Source: Bacillus sp. 2B10 (GTDB lineage Bacteria > Pseudomonadota > Alphaproteobacteria > Sphingomonadales > Sphingomonadaceae). Taken from it: a stretch of 64,000 nucleotides of DNA. This document shows positions 1 to 9,108 of the stretch, in pieces (position 1 is the first letter of the stretch; every line of letters begins with the position of its first letter). The notes under the pieces are model-generated. The model saw nothing but the letters and a program-made list of their open reading frames with translations. It was not told the DNA's origin and did not search any database. The position numbers and the translations under genes were made by a program. The stretch lies in assembly GCA_003946805.1 (NCBI GenBank), contig RPSH01000003.1:155519-219518 (forward strand), in the 5' to 3' direction.

Positions 1-1170
1 GCGGGCTATATCGGGTTCAGCCTGTCGGTCGGGCAGATGGCGGCGTGGACGCTGGTGCTGGGCGCGGCGGTCTATATCGTGCTGGTCGCGATCGACGACG
101 TGGCGACGTCGGTGTTCGAACGCGGCAGCCGGCTGGGGCAGGCGCTGACCCGGGGGCTGGGGCTGCGCGGCGGGACGGTCGACCAGTTCGGGGTGCTGCT
201 GTCGGGCGTGCTGCGCGTGCTGCTGGCGGTGCTGGCGCTGGCGCTGTGGCTGTTGCCGCTGGGGGGCAGCGGCGTCGCCGACATGTTCACCCGGCTGGGC
301 GATCTGGCGCGCGGGGTGCAGGTCGGCGGGGTGACGATCTCGCCCGGCGCGATCCTGCGCTCGGTCGCGGTGCTGGCGATCGGGCTGACGCTGGTGCGCG
401 CGTTCATGCGCTGGCTGGAGGGGCGGTATCTGCCCGCGACCGACCTCGACGGCAGCGGGCGCAATTCGGTCAGCCTCGTCGCGCGCTATGTCGGGATCGC
501 GCTGGCGGTGATCTGGGCATTGGCGTCGCTCGGCATCGGGATCGAACGGATCGCGCTGCTGCTGTCCGCATTGTCGGTCGGCATCGGCTTCGGGTTGCAG
601 GCGATCACGCAGAATTTCGTGTCGGGCCTGATCCTGCTGGCGGAACGGCCGATCAAGATCGGCGACCTGATCCGCGTCGGCACCGACGAGGGCGACGTGA
701 AGCGCATCAGCGTGCGATCGACCGAGATCACGCTGGCCGATCATTCGACGCTGATCGTGCCCAATTCGGAACTCATCACGAAGTCGGTGCTGAACAAGAC
801 GCTGGCCAGTCCGCTGGGGCGTATCCAGATCCAGTTCTCGGTGCCGCTGGGGACCGATGCCGCGCGGGTGCGGCAGCTGGTGCTCGACGCCTTCGCCCGC
901 GAGGAGGCGGTGCTGGCCGATCCGGCGCCGTCGGCGTTCGTCGACGCGATCACCGACGGCAAGATCGCGTTCAACTGCTTCGCGCATGTCGCGTCGCCGC
1001 GCGCCGCCTATGGCGCGCGCAGCAACATCCTGCTCGAACTACTCACCCGGTTCCGCGACGGGGGGATCGAGATGGGCACGGTGCCGCAGCGGCTGGAGCT
1101 GGTGACGTCGCCGGGCGATCCGGTTCCGCCCTTGCCGGCTGCACCGGCGCCCGGCACAGGGCAGCCATGA
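1..1170 (+). CDS. Mechanosensitive ion channel, MscS family (5' end outside window)
   Basis: The frame is open from the first base, so the gene begins upstream; 389 residues are visible. Several hydrophobic helices come first, followed by the pore-lining helix and beta domain typical of MscS, with the stretch GIGFGLQAITQNFVSG running into RPIKIGDLI, and then a C-terminal cytoplasmic domain. The arrangement of several membrane segments before the MscS core resembles the larger MscK/YbiO-type channels often carrying DUF3772. The expected role is an inner-membrane safety valve that opens under hypo-osmotic stress. An internal ATG at 37 could be mistaken for the start, but the upstream codons continue the same membrane protein. 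The stop overlaps the next gene by ATGA, so the two are probably co-transcribed. A second MscS gene lies at 18139. Confidence 0.9.
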   Translation, partial: AGYIGFSLSVGQMAAWTLVLGAAVYIVLVAIDDVATSVFERGSRLGQALTRGLGLRGGTVDQFGVLLSGVLRVLLAVLALALWLLPLGGSGVADMFTRLGDLARGVQVGGVTISPGAILRSVAVLAIGLTLVRAFMRWLEGRYLPATDLDGSGRNSVSLVARYVGIALAVIWALASLGIGIERIALLLSALSVGIGFGLQAITQNFVSGLILLAERPIKIGDLIRVGTDEGDVKRISVRSTEITLADHSTLIVPNSELITKSVLNKTLASPLGRIQIQFSVPLGTDAARVRQLVLDAFAREEAVLADPAPSAFVDAITDGKIAFNCFAHVASPRAAYGARSNILLELLTRFRDGGIEMGTVPQRLELVTSPGDPVPPLPAAPAPGTGQP

Positions 1171-1919
1171 TCCTGCACGCGCACGAATTCACCGACCTGC
1201 CCGCCGCGACAAGTGGCGTGATGCGCACCCACGTCTTTCGCCCGGTCGCGGAAGGCCGGTTTCCGGGCGTGGTGCTGTATTCCGAAATCTATCAGGTGAC
1301 CGCGCCGATCCGGCGGCTGGCGGCGTTCATCGCCGGGCACGGCTATGTCGTGGCGGTGCCCGAGGTGTATCATGAATATGAAGCGCCGGGGACGGTGCTG
1401 GCCTATGACAAGGACGGCACCGATCGCGGCAACGACCTGAAGTTCACCAAACCGGTGGCCGGGTTCGATGCCGACGCGACGCGGGTGATCGACTGGCTGA
1501 CGGCGCATCCGGCGTGTTCGGGGCGGATCGGGGTGGCGGGCGTGTGTCTCGGCGGGCATCTCGCCTTTCGCGCGGCGCTCGATCGGCGGGTCCTGGCGGC
1601 GGCCTGCTTCTATCCGACCGACATTCATTCGGGGACGCTGGGCGCGGGTCGCTCCGACGACAGTTTGTCGCGCATCGGGGAGATCGGTGCCGAGATGCTG
1701 TTCGTGTGGGGGCGGCAGGACCCGCATGTGCCCTATGCCGGGCGGGAAGCCATTCGGGCTGCGCTGGAGGCGGCGGGGACCAGCTACGCATGGCACGAGG
1801 TGAATGCGCAGCATGCGTTTCTGCGCGACGAGGGGCCGCGCTATGACCCGGCGTTGTTTGTGACGGCGACAGGGTGGATGCTGGCGTTGTTCGCGCGGGT
1901 GCTGGGCGGGCGGGTTTGA
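1167..1919 (+). CDS. Dienelactone hydrolase family protein
   Basis: Alpha/beta hydrolase of 250 residues, the usual length of the family. The nucleophile elbow is GVCLGG, giving Cys127 as nucleophile; Asp185 (in WGRQDPHVP) and His216 (in AQHAF) complete the Cys-Asp-His triad characteristic of dienelactone hydrolases, which open lactone rings in chlorocatechol-type aromatic degradation. No other aromatic degradation genes are nearby, so the substrate is unknown and a general carboxymethylenebutenolidase-like or esterase role is as likely. The protein has no signal peptide and should be cytoplasmic. The start overlaps the stop of the upstream MscS gene (ATGA), suggesting translational coupling. 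Confidence 0.88.
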   Translation: MILHAHEFTDLPAATSGVMRTHVFRPVAEGRFPGVVLYSEIYQVTAPIRRLAAFIAGHGYVVAVPEVYHEYEAPGTVLAYDKDGTDRGNDLKFTKPVAGFDADATRVIDWLTAHPACSGRIGVAGVCLGGHLAFRAALDRRVLAAACFYPTDIHSGTLGAGRSDDSLSRIGEIGAEMLFVWGRQDPHVPYAGREAIRAALEAAGTSYAWHEVNAQHAFLRDEGPRYDPALFVTATGWMLALFARVLGGRV

Positions 1920-1938
1920 GGCGGTCCCAGTCATCTGC

Positions 1939-2048
1939 TCCGTTTGCTTCGAGCCTGTCGAGAACCGAAGTCGAGAAGTAGTTGCCCCAAAGGCCCCGTT
2001 CTCGACTGCCGCTTCTCGACAAGCTCGAAGCTGCTCGAACCAAACGGA
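1939..2048. repeat. Intergenic inverted repeat, degenerate relative of the 2075 element
   Basis: The outer arms TCCGTTTG (1939-1946) and CAAACGGA (2041-2048) are perfect complements. Between them lie further complementary blocks built on TTCGAGCCTGTCGAGAA and TTCTCGACAAGCTCGAA. The core words (CTTGTCGA / TCGACAAG) are shared with the better conserved elements at 2075, 20642 and 36344, so this looks like a diverged member of the same family. It lies between the convergent genes ending at 1919 and 2218. Confidence 0.65.
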
Positions 2049-2074
2049 TCGAAATCAGTTTTGGATTCCCCAAA

Positions 2075-2190
2075 CCGTTCGTCCTGAGTAGCCATTGAGC
2101 TTGTCGAAAGGGCGTATCGAAGGACCGTGGGTGACCCGGTGCTTCGATACGGGTCTTCGACTGCGCTCAGCCCCTACTCAGCACGAACGG
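2075..2190. repeat. Dispersed REP-like element, copy 1 of 3
   Basis: About 115 bases, starting CCGTTCGTCCTGAGTAGCC and ending CCCTACTCAGCACGAACGG, so the ends form an inverted repeat; internal blocks GTATCGAAGGACC and GCTTCGATACGGG are also paired. The same element occurs at 36344-36456 in the same orientation and at 20642-20755 inverted. This one sits between the 3' ends of two convergent genes, as is common for REP/BIME-type elements, and may act in transcription termination or mRNA stability. No associated transposase is present in the window. Confidence 0.85.
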
Positions 2191-2217
2191 TGGGGTATCA
2201 GGGATAGCCTCCTTATC

Positions 2218-2640
2218 CTACCCGACCGCCGCGACGCCCAGCCGCGGGATTTCGATCTTCGGGCAGCGGTCCATCACCACCTGCAACCCCACCGCCTCGG
2301 CGCGTTCGGCGGCGGCTTCGTTGACGACGCCCAGCTGCATCCACACCGCCTTCGCCCCCGCCGCGATCGCGGCGTCGACGACCTCGCCGGCGGCGGCGGA
2401 GTTGCGGAAAATGTCGACGATGTCGATCGGCTCCCCGATCTGGTCGAGGTCGCGAAAGACGAATTCGCCGTGGAGATGCTCGCCGGTGATCTGCGGATTG
2501 ACCGGGATCACGCGGTAGCCCTGCGACTGGAGGAACGCCATCACGCCGTAAGAGGCGCGGTCGGGGCGGTCCGAGGCGCCGACCAGCGCGATGGTGCGCG
2601 CTTGCGTCAGCAGGGTGCGGATGCCGTCATCGTCCAGCAT
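2218..2640 (-). CDS. CoA-binding domain protein (YccU-like)
   Basis: A 140-residue protein consisting of a single CoA-binding Rossmann domain: the N-terminal strand-loop (TIALVGASDRPDRASYGVM), the central GEPIDIVDIFRNSAAAGEVV segment and the C-terminal DRCPKIE motif are typical of the YccU/COG1832 group. These proteins resemble the CoA-binding part of succinyl-CoA synthetase alpha subunits; their physiological role is not established. The start codon is one base away from the stop of the upstream apbC gene (stop codon 2642-2644), so the two form an operon on the minus strand. Confidence 0.88.
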   Translation of the reverse strand: MLDDDGIRTLLTQARTIALVGASDRPDRASYGVMAFLQSQGYRVIPVNPQITGEHLHGEFVFRDLDQIGEPIDIVDIFRNSAAAGEVVDAAIAAGAKAVWMQLGVVNEAAAERAEAVGLQVVMDRCPKIEIPRLGVAAVG

Positions 2641-2641
2641 G

Positions 2642-3613
2642 TCAGTTCCTCGTCAGCCAGTCGCCGACCTTCGCGGCGATCGACATGAACGGATCGGCGT
2701 CGGCACCGTTCCCGGCGGCGGGCGGCACGCCGGCGTCGGAGGCGGTGCGGATCGCCAGCGTCAGCGGCACGCGGCCGAGGAACGGGATGCCGAGCGCCTG
2801 CGCCTTCGCCTCCGCGCCGCCATTGCCGAACGGGTCGGACGCCTCGCCGCAATGGGGGCAGACATAGCCGGCCATGTTCTCGACCAGTCCAATGATCGGC
2901 ACGCCGGCCTTCACGAACAGGTCGATCGCGCGGGTGGCGTCGATCAGCGCGAGATCCTGCGGCGTCGATACGATCACCGCGCCGGCGGGGCGGTGTTTCT
3001 GCATCATGGTGAGCTGCACGTCGCCGGTGCCCGGCGGCATGTCGACGACCAGCGTGTCGGCGCCCTGCCAATGCGCGTCGACCAGCTGGGTCAGCGCGCC
3101 GGCCGCCATCGGCCCGCGCCATGCGATCGCCTGTCCCGCCGGCACCAGCTGTCCCATCGACAGCAGCGGCACGCCGTACGGGGTGGCGACCGGCACCAGT
3201 TTCTTGTCGTGCGCCTCGGCCTTGATCCCCTCGACGCCCAGCAGGCGCGGTTGCGAGGGGCCGTAGATGTCGGCGTCGACCATCCCGACCTTGCGTCCCG
3301 ATCGGGCCAGCGCGATGGCGAGGTTGGCCGACAGCGTCGATTTGCCGACCCCGCCCTTGCCGCTGGCCACCGCGACGATGCGCTGTGCGACGCGCTCGCT
3401 GGTCTGGGCGATGCGCACGGTGGCGATGCCGGGAGCGGCGGCGGCGGCGGCGCGGACATCGGCCTCCAGCGCGTCGCGCGCGGCGGGCGGCAGGCCGTTG
3501 ACGTCGAGGATGATGCTCGCCTGGTCGCCGGTCACGCGCGCCGTGGCGCGCCCGGCGGCGACGGGGCCAAGCAGCGCATCGAGCGCGGCGGCGGGGTTCG
3601 AAGCGGAAGCCAT
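2642..3613 (-). CDS. apbC: Iron-sulfur cluster carrier ATPase, Mrp/ApbC family
   Basis: A 323-residue Mrp-type P-loop ATPase. An N-terminal MIP18/DUF59-like segment (residues 1-75) precedes the deviant Walker A SGKGGVGKST (84-93), and the VCPHCGE motif gives Cys252 and Cys255, the CxxC pair that bridges an Fe-S cluster between two subunits. The family carries and transfers [4Fe-4S] clusters to apoproteins in the cytosol. Candidate clients in this window are MutY and the photolyase. The frame is open further upstream, but the Met at 3613 gives the normal family N-terminus. It is divergent from hflK, with about 115 bases between the starts, and is followed directly by the CoA-binding gene. Confidence 0.92.
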   Translation of the reverse strand: MASASNPAAALDALLGPVAAGRATARVTGDQASIILDVNGLPPAARDALEADVRAAAAAAPGIATVRIAQTSERVAQRIVAVASGKGGVGKSTLSANLAIALARSGRKVGMVDADIYGPSQPRLLGVEGIKAEAHDKKLVPVATPYGVPLLSMGQLVPAGQAIAWRGPMAAGALTQLVDAHWQGADTLVVDMPPGTGDVQLTMMQKHRPAGAVIVSTPQDLALIDATRAIDLFVKAGVPIIGLVENMAGYVCPHCGEASDPFGNGGAEAKAQALGIPFLGRVPLTLAIRTASDAGVPPAAGNGADADPFMSIAAKVGDWLTRN

Positions 3614-3727
3614 GGCGGCGATGTAGCGTCGCCCAAGCGCGTTACCACTGTAAAACGGACGGATGCCCCCTATAAAGGATAGATGCGATGGATCATGGGG
3701 CGGCGCGTGCGCGCGCAGGTGCTGGGG

Positions 3728-4834
3728 ATGAGCGACAAGGGCCCATGGGGCGGCGGCGGCGATTCCGGGAACGGGTCGGGCGGTGGCGGGGGCGATGACG
3801 GCCCGCGCAACCCGTGGTCGATGCCGCCCGCGGGCAAGCGGGGCAAGATCGGCGGATCGACCTCGCTCGACGATTTCCTGAAGCGGGCGCGCACCGGCGG
3901 GCCCGGCGGCGGGCCGTCGTTTCCGGCCAATGCCGGGCGGCTGTGGCTGGCCGCGGTGGCGGCGCTGGTGCTGGTGTGGATCGCCTTCACCAGCTTCCAT
4001 TCGATCGGCCCGCAGGAACGCGGCGTCGTGACCATGTTCGGAAAATATGCCGGCACGCTCAATCCCGGCATCCAGTTCACCCTGCCCGCACCCATCATGC
4101 GCGTGCAGGTGGAGGATGTGCAGAACACCCGGACCGAAGGCTTTCCGGCAAGCGGCAACCAGGCGAACCTGATGCTGACCGGCGACCAGAACATCGTCGA
4201 CCTCGCCTATTCGGTGCGCTGGAACATCAAGTCGCCGGAAGATTACGTGTTCGAGATCAAGAACCCGCAGGAAACCGTCCGCGCCGTCGCCGAGAGCGCG
4301 ATGCGCGCGGCGGTGGCGAGCAAGACGCTGACCGAGGCGATCGGATCGGGACGCGGCGAGATCGAGAGCGACGTGCAGGTGCGGATGCAGACCCTGCTCG
4401 ACGAATATCAGTCGGGCGTGCGCGTGCTGGGCGTCAGCATCCAGAAGGCGGCGGCCCCGGCCGAGGTCGACGACGCGTTCAAGGCGGTGACGGCGGCGCA
4501 GCAGGAGGCGCAGTCGAACCTCAACACCTCGCGCGGCTATGCGCAGCAGGTGATCGCGCGGGCACAGGGCGACGCGACCGAATTCGACAAGCTGTACGAA
4601 CAATATCGCCTGGCGCCCGACGTCACCCGGCGGCGGCTTTATTACGAGACCATGGAGCAGGTGTTGAACCGCGCCGACAAGACGATCGTCCAGCCCGGCG
4701 TGCAGGCCTATCTGCCGCTGCCCGAAGTGCGCCGCCAGCAACAGGCGACGCCCGAACCGGAGGCGCCGGCCCCGGCGCCACAGGCACAGGGTTCGCAGCC
4801 CCAGACCTCGCAGGCAGCGGGAGCGGCACGATGA
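3728..4834 (+). CDS. hflK: FtsH protease modulator HflK
   Basis: Membrane-anchored SPFH/prohibitin protein of 368 residues. It has a Gly-rich cytoplasmic N-terminus (GPWGGGGDSGNGSGGGGG), one transmembrane helix at about residues 71-88, then the periplasmic SPFH band-7 domain starting GPQERGVVTMFGKY. With HflC it forms the large cage that surrounds and restrains the membrane protease FtsH. I chose the ATG at 3728 (MSDKGPWGGG), which matches the usual N-terminus; an in-frame ATG at 3683 would add 15 atypical residues. The last codons overlap the hflC start (ATGA at 4831-4834), as expected for an obligate complex. The Pro/Ala/Gln-rich tail is typical and not conserved in sequence. Confidence 0.94.
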   Translation: MSDKGPWGGGGDSGNGSGGGGGDDGPRNPWSMPPAGKRGKIGGSTSLDDFLKRARTGGPGGGPSFPANAGRLWLAAVAALVLVWIAFTSFHSIGPQERGVVTMFGKYAGTLNPGIQFTLPAPIMRVQVEDVQNTRTEGFPASGNQANLMLTGDQNIVDLAYSVRWNIKSPEDYVFEIKNPQETVRAVAESAMRAAVASKTLTEAIGSGRGEIESDVQVRMQTLLDEYQSGVRVLGVSIQKAAAPAEVDDAFKAVTAAQQEAQSNLNTSRGYAQQVIARAQGDATEFDKLYEQYRLAPDVTRRRLYYETMEQVLNRADKTIVQPGVQAYLPLPEVRRQQQATPEPEAPAPAPQAQGSQPQTSQAAGAAR

Positions 4835-5700
4835 ACCGTACGCTACGCAATCCGATGGGGATCGGCATCGCCCTGCTGGTGCTGGTCATCCTGTTGTTCA
4901 GTACCGTGGTGATCGTGCCGGAAACGCGGCAGGCGGTGATCCTGCGCTTCCAGAAGCCGGTCGGCATCCTCAACCCCTATCGCGCCGACCAGCCGTTCGG
5001 GCGGACCGGGGCGGGACTGGTCGCGAAGATCCCGTTCCTCGACCGGGTGGTGTGGATCGACAAGCGCGTGCTCGACATCGAGCTGAACAACCAGCCGGTG
5101 CTGTCGACCGACCAGCTGCGGCTGGAGGTCGACGCCTTTGCCCGGTTCCGCATCGTCGATCCGTTGCAGGCGGTGATTTCCACCGGTTCGACCGCGAATA
5201 CCGAGGAGCGCGTCGCCAACCAGCTCGAACCGCTGCTGTCGTCGGCGCTGCGCGCCGAACTGGGCCGGCGGACGTTCGCGTCGCTGCTCACTCCCGAACG
5301 CGGTGCGGTGATGGACAATATCCAGAATGCGCTGCAGCGGACCGCGCGGCAATATGGCGCGGAAATCGTCGACGTGCGGATCAAGCATGCCGACCTGCCC
5401 GATGGCAGCCCGCTGCAATCGGCGCTGACGCGGATGCGCTCGGCGCGCGAACAGGAGGCGGCGACGATCCGGGCGCAGGGGCAGCGCGACGCACAGGTCG
5501 TACGCGCCAATGCCGAGGCGGAAGCCGCGCGCATCTATGCCGCGAGCTTTGGCAAGGACGCCGATTTCTATGCGTTCTGGCGGGCGATGCAGTCGTATCG
5601 CACCACCTTTGCCGGGGCGCCGGGACAGGGCGGATCGACGTCGATCATCCTGTCGCCGGAGAACGGGTATCTGCGCGAATTCGGTGGCCGGGAACGCTGA
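4831..5700 (+). CDS. hflC: FtsH protease modulator HflC
   Basis: SPFH/prohibitin-domain protein of 289 residues with an N-terminal signal-anchor (residues about 8-27, GIGIALLVLVILLFSTVVIV) and a periplasmic band-7 domain followed by a helical region rich in Ala, Glu and Arg (REQEAATIRAQGQRDAQVV) that forms the HflKC cage wall. It is the partner of HflK and acts on FtsH-dependent membrane protein turnover. It is translationally coupled to hflK by a four-base overlap. The next gene, a Do-type protease, follows after about 90 bases, so an envelope quality-control cluster hflK-hflC-degP is plausible, although degP may have its own promoter. Confidence 0.94.
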   Translation: MNRTLRNPMGIGIALLVLVILLFSTVVIVPETRQAVILRFQKPVGILNPYRADQPFGRTGAGLVAKIPFLDRVVWIDKRVLDIELNNQPVLSTDQLRLEVDAFARFRIVDPLQAVISTGSTANTEERVANQLEPLLSSALRAELGRRTFASLLTPERGAVMDNIQNALQRTARQYGAEIVDVRIKHADLPDGSPLQSALTRMRSAREQEAATIRAQGQRDAQVVRANAEAEAARIYAASFGKDADFYAFWRAMQSYRTTFAGAPGQGGSTSIILSPENGYLREFGGRER

Positions 5701-5793
5701 GGCGCTTCCGGACATTCAATCCGCGTTCAGCAACGTAGTGGCAGGTTCGCCCCCGAAGGGGTTGTGAGCCAAATTCGAGAGGACCATCCAACC

Positions 5794-7323
5794 GTGCGTT
5801 ACGCCTACGCCATTACATCCGCACTTTTGCTGGGCGGCGCTGCCGCCACCCTGACGCTCAACCCGTCGGATGCGCAGACCGCGCAGAACGAGCCGGGCGC
5901 GATCAATGCGATCTCCGCGCCGCGCGCGGGCGCGCCGATGAGCTTTGCCGACATGGTCGCGCGGCTGTCGCCGGCGGTCGTCAACATCTCGACCACGCAG
6001 CGCATCACCGTGGCGCAGCAGGCCAATCCGTTCTCGGGCACGCCGTTCGAACAGTTCTTCGGCGGTCGCGGCGGCGGCGGCGGTGCGGCCCCGCGCACGC
6101 AGGAGGCGCAGTCGCTGGGGTCGGGATTCCTGATCTCCAACGACGGCTATATCGTCACCAACAACCATGTCGTGTCGGCCGGTGCGGAAGGCGCGACGGT
6201 CGAATCGATCACGGTCACGCTGGCCGACCAGAAGGAATACAAGGCGCGGCTGATCGGGCGCGACGAACTGTCCGACCTTGCGGTGCTCAAGATCGACGGC
6301 GCGAACTTCCCGTACGTGCGCTTCGGCGATTCGCGCCAGACCCGCGTCGGCGACTGGATCCTGACGATCGGCAACCCGCTGGGCCAGTCGGGCACGGTCA
6401 CCGCCGGCATCGTCTCCGCGCTGAACCGCGTCGGGCAGGGTCCGTACGACCGCTTCATCCAGACCGATGCCGCGATCAACCGCGGCAATTCGGGCGGCCC
6501 GATGTTCGACATGCAGGGCAACGTCATCGGCATCAATTCGCAGATCCTGTCGCCGACCGGCGGCAATATCGGCATCGGCTTCGCGATTCCCGCCGAACAG
6601 GCCAAGCCGATCGTCGACAAGCTGATGAAGGGGCAGTCGGTCTCGCGCGGCTATCTGGGCCTGACGCAGCAGGAGATTACCGCCGACATCGCCGCCGCGC
6701 TGAACATCACCAAGGATCGCGGCGCGCTGGTCAACGGCGTGTCGCCGGGCGAGCCGGCGGCGCGTGCCGGCGTCCGTCCGGGCGACGTCATCCTGACCGT
6801 CAACGGCAAGGAGATCACCGCCCAGCAGTCGCTGACCTATCTGGTCGGCAACGAGGCGCCGGGCAGCCGCGTCACGCTGGACGTGCTGCGCGACGGCAAG
6901 CGGCAGCAGATCCCCGTCACGCTGGGTACGCGTCCGACCAACGACCAGCTGGCGGCGCAGAACGAGCGGTTCGATCCCGATACCGCGCCGACGACGCCGC
7001 GGGCGACCACCAACCTGGCGGCGACCGCCGGGCTGGTCGTGCAGCCGCTGACCCCGCAGATCGCGCGGCAGCTGCGGCTCGATTCGACCATCCGCGGCGT
7101 CGTCGTCGCCGATGTCGATCCCAACAGCGACGCGGCGACCAAGGGGCTGCGCCGTGGCGTTGTGATCCAGAGCGTCAACCGCCAGCCGGTCACGACCGAA
7201 GCCGAACTGATCCGTGCGATCCAGCAGGCACGCGCGAGTGGTGCCAAGCAGGTGCTGATATACGCACAGCTGCCCGGATCGCCATTCGCCCAGTTCGTGC
7301 CGATCGGCATCGAGGCCAAGTAA
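5794..7323 (+). CDS. degP: Periplasmic Do-family serine protease (DegP/HtrA type)
   Basis: HtrA protease of 509 residues. A Sec signal peptide (AYAITSALLLGGAAATLTL, cleavage near SDAQTA) is followed by the trypsin-like domain with triad His125 (TNNHVV), Asp161 (LSDLAVLKID) and Ser233 (RGNSGGPM), then two PDZ domains (about 290-380 and 415-505). It degrades or refolds misfolded envelope proteins. The start chosen is the GTG at 5794, which follows AGAGGA about ten bases upstream and places the signal peptide at the N-terminus; an in-frame GTG at 5764 would add ten polar residues before it. A Gly-rich loop at residues 90-98 (GGRGGGGG) follows the LA-loop region. A strong terminator lies just downstream. 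Confidence 0.93.
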   Translation: MRYAYAITSALLLGGAAATLTLNPSDAQTAQNEPGAINAISAPRAGAPMSFADMVARLSPAVVNISTTQRITVAQQANPFSGTPFEQFFGGRGGGGGAAPRTQEAQSLGSGFLISNDGYIVTNNHVVSAGAEGATVESITVTLADQKEYKARLIGRDELSDLAVLKIDGANFPYVRFGDSRQTRVGDWILTIGNPLGQSGTVTAGIVSALNRVGQGPYDRFIQTDAAINRGNSGGPMFDMQGNVIGINSQILSPTGGNIGIGFAIPAEQAKPIVDKLMKGQSVSRGYLGLTQQEITADIAAALNITKDRGALVNGVSPGEPAARAGVRPGDVILTVNGKEITAQQSLTYLVGNEAPGSRVTLDVLRDGKRQQIPVTLGTRPTNDQLAAQNERFDPDTAPTTPRATTNLAATAGLVVQPLTPQIARQLRLDSTIRGVVVADVDPNSDAATKGLRRGVVIQSVNRQPVTTEAELIRAIQQARASGAKQVLIYAQLPGSPFAQFVPIGIEAK

Positions 7324-7333
7324 CGACAGCAAC

Positions 7334-7364
7334 GAGGGCGGTGGAAATTCCACCGCCCTTTTTC
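7334..7364 (+). terminator. Rho-independent terminator after degP
   Basis: GGGCGGTGGAA (7336-7346) pairs perfectly with TTCCACCGCCC (7348-7358), leaving a minimal loop, and is followed directly by TTTTT. This is the clearest intrinsic terminator in the window and should end the hflK-hflC-degP transcript. Confidence 0.92.
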
Positions 7365-7434
7365 CTGCGTCCGCTGCGAAGATTGCCTGTACCTGAAACC
7401 CGGTCCATATCCCGTGCATGATCTGGGACAGGCC

Positions 7435-9102
7435 ATGACCGACACCGAACTCTTCCTCGGCGCTACCGCAGACGGCCTCCGCCAGTCGCTGGTGCTGAAA
7501 CGTGCCAATCGCCACGGGTTGATCGCGGGCGCGACCGGTACCGGCAAGACCGTGACGTTGCAGGGGCTGGCCGAGAATTTCTCCGCCGCCGGGGTGCCGG
7601 TGTTCGTGGCGGACGTGAAGGGCGACCTGTCGGGCATCGCCATGGCGGGCAGCGCGACGGCCAAGGCGCACGCCGCCTTTGCAGAGCGGGCCGCGGCGAT
7701 CGGTGACGGCGACTGGCAATATCGCGACACGCCGGTCGTGTTCTGGGACCTGTTCGGCGAGAGCGGCCATCCGATCCGGGCGACGGTGTCGGAAATGGGG
7801 CCGCTGCTGCTGGCGCGGATGCTCAACCTGAACGACGTGCAGGAAGGGGTGCTCAACATCGCCTTCCACGTCGCCGACGCGGACGGGCTGCTGCTGCTCG
7901 ACCTCGACGATCTTCAGGCGATGCTGGCGCATTGCGCCGAGCGCGCCGACGAACTGACCACCAGATACGGCAATGTCGGCAAGCAGTCGGTCGGCGCGAT
8001 CCAGCGCGCGCTGTTGCAGTTGCGGACGCAGGGGGGCGACCGCTTCTTCGGCGAACCGGCGCTCGACCTCGCCGATTTCATGCGGGTCGCCGATGACGGG
8101 CGCGGCATCGTGTCGGTGCTCGCCGCCGACAAGCTGATGGCGTCGCCGCAGCTCTACGCCACCTTCCTGTTGTGGCTGCTGTCCGAATTGTTCGAGACGC
8201 TGCCCGAGGTGGGCGATCCCGACAAGCCGAAGCTCGTCTTCTTCTTCGACGAGGCGCATCTGCTGTTCGACGATGCGTCGGACGCCCTGGTCGACAAGGT
8301 CGAACAGGTCGTGCGGCTGATCCGGTCGAAGGGGGTCGGCATCTATTTCGTGACGCAGAACCCGATCGACATTCCCGATGCGATCGCCGGGCAGCTTGGC
8401 AACCGGGTGCAGCACGCGCTGCGCGCGTTTACGCCCAAGGAAGCGCGCGCGATCAGGGCCGCCGCCGAAACCTTTCGCCCCAATCCGAAGCTGGACGTCG
8501 CGCAGGCGATCACCGAGTTGAAGACCGGCGAGGCGCTGGTGTCGGTGTTGCAGGCCGACGGATCGCCGAGCCCGGTCGAACGCACGCTGATCCGCCCGCC
8601 GCGGTCGCGCGTCGGGCCGGTCACCCCGGTCGAGCGCGGCGTGCTTACCCAGACCGACGCGATCGGCGAGCGCTACGACACCGCGATCGACCGCGAATCG
8701 GCGGCCGAACTGCTGGGTGCCAAGGCCGAGGAAGCCGCCGCTGCCGCTGCCGCCGCCAGGGCGCAGGTCGCGGCGGACAAGGAGGCGGCGCTCCGGGCGA
8801 GGGAAGACGCGCGCGCCGCCAAGGAGGCCGAGCGCCAGCGCCTTGCCGAACAGCGTGACGCCGACCGGGCGAGGCGCGAGGACGAAAAGGCGGCGCGTGC
8901 CGCCGAACGCGAGGCGGCGAACAATCCGTGGAGCCGCGCCACCCAGTCGGCGACGCGGTCGGCCGGGTCGGCGGTCGGGCGGATCGTCGTCAACGAGATC
9001 GGCAAGCAGGTGTTCGGCACGACGCGCGGCGGCCGGGCGAAGGGTGGCGGAGTCGTCGGCGGGCTGCTGCGCGGCGTGCTGGGCGGATTGTTCCGCGGGT
9101 AG
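7435..9102 (+). CDS. HerA-like ATPase, DUF853 family
   Basis: A 555-residue FtsK/HerA-superfamily ATPase of the DUF853 type. Walker A is GATGTGKT (residues 32-39), the first strands read [14 protein letters not shown], and Walker B is [12 protein letters not shown] with the Asp-Glu pair at about 272-273; a sensor motif [10 protein letters not shown] follows. After about residue 425 comes an Ala/Glu/Arg-rich coiled coil (to about 500), then a Gly-rich hydrophobic C-terminus. The cellular function of this widespread family is not settled; HerA relatives pump or translocate DNA. The ATG at 7435 is preferred to the GTG at 7414 because GGGACAGG precedes it at a suitable distance. The AraC gene starts six bases after its stop. 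Confidence 0.88.
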   Translation: MTDTELFLGATADGLRQSLVLKRANRHGLIAGATGTGKTVTLQGLAENFSAAGVPVFVADVKGDLSGIAMAGSATAKAHAAFAERAAAIGDGDWQYRDTPVVFWDLFGESGHPIRATVSEMGPLLLARMLNLNDVQEGVLNIAFHVADADGLLLLDLDDLQAMLAHCAERADELTTRYGNVGKQSVGAIQRALLQLRTQGGDRFFGEPALDLADFMRVADDGRGIVSVLAADKLMASPQLYATFLLWLLSELFETLPEVGDPDKPKLVFFFDEAHLLFDDASDALVDKVEQVVRLIRSKGVGIYFVTQNPIDIPDAIAGQLGNRVQHALRAFTPKEARAIRAAAETFRPNPKLDVAQAITELKTGEALVSVLQADGSPSPVERTLIRPPRSRVGPVTPVERGVLTQTDAIGERYDTAIDRESAAELLGAKAEEAAAAAAAARAQVAADKEAALRAREDARAAKEAERQRLAEQRDADRARREDEKAARAAEREAANNPWSRATQSATRSAGSAVGRIVVNEIGKQVFGTTRGGRAKGGGVVGGLLRGVLGGLFRG

Positions 9103-9108
9103 CACGGC

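Noticed and set aside
5691..5727. A GGAAC and CGTT pair upstream of degP as an EcfG promoter
   Set aside because: The spacing is about 28 bases instead of 16-17, so it does not fit the consensus.
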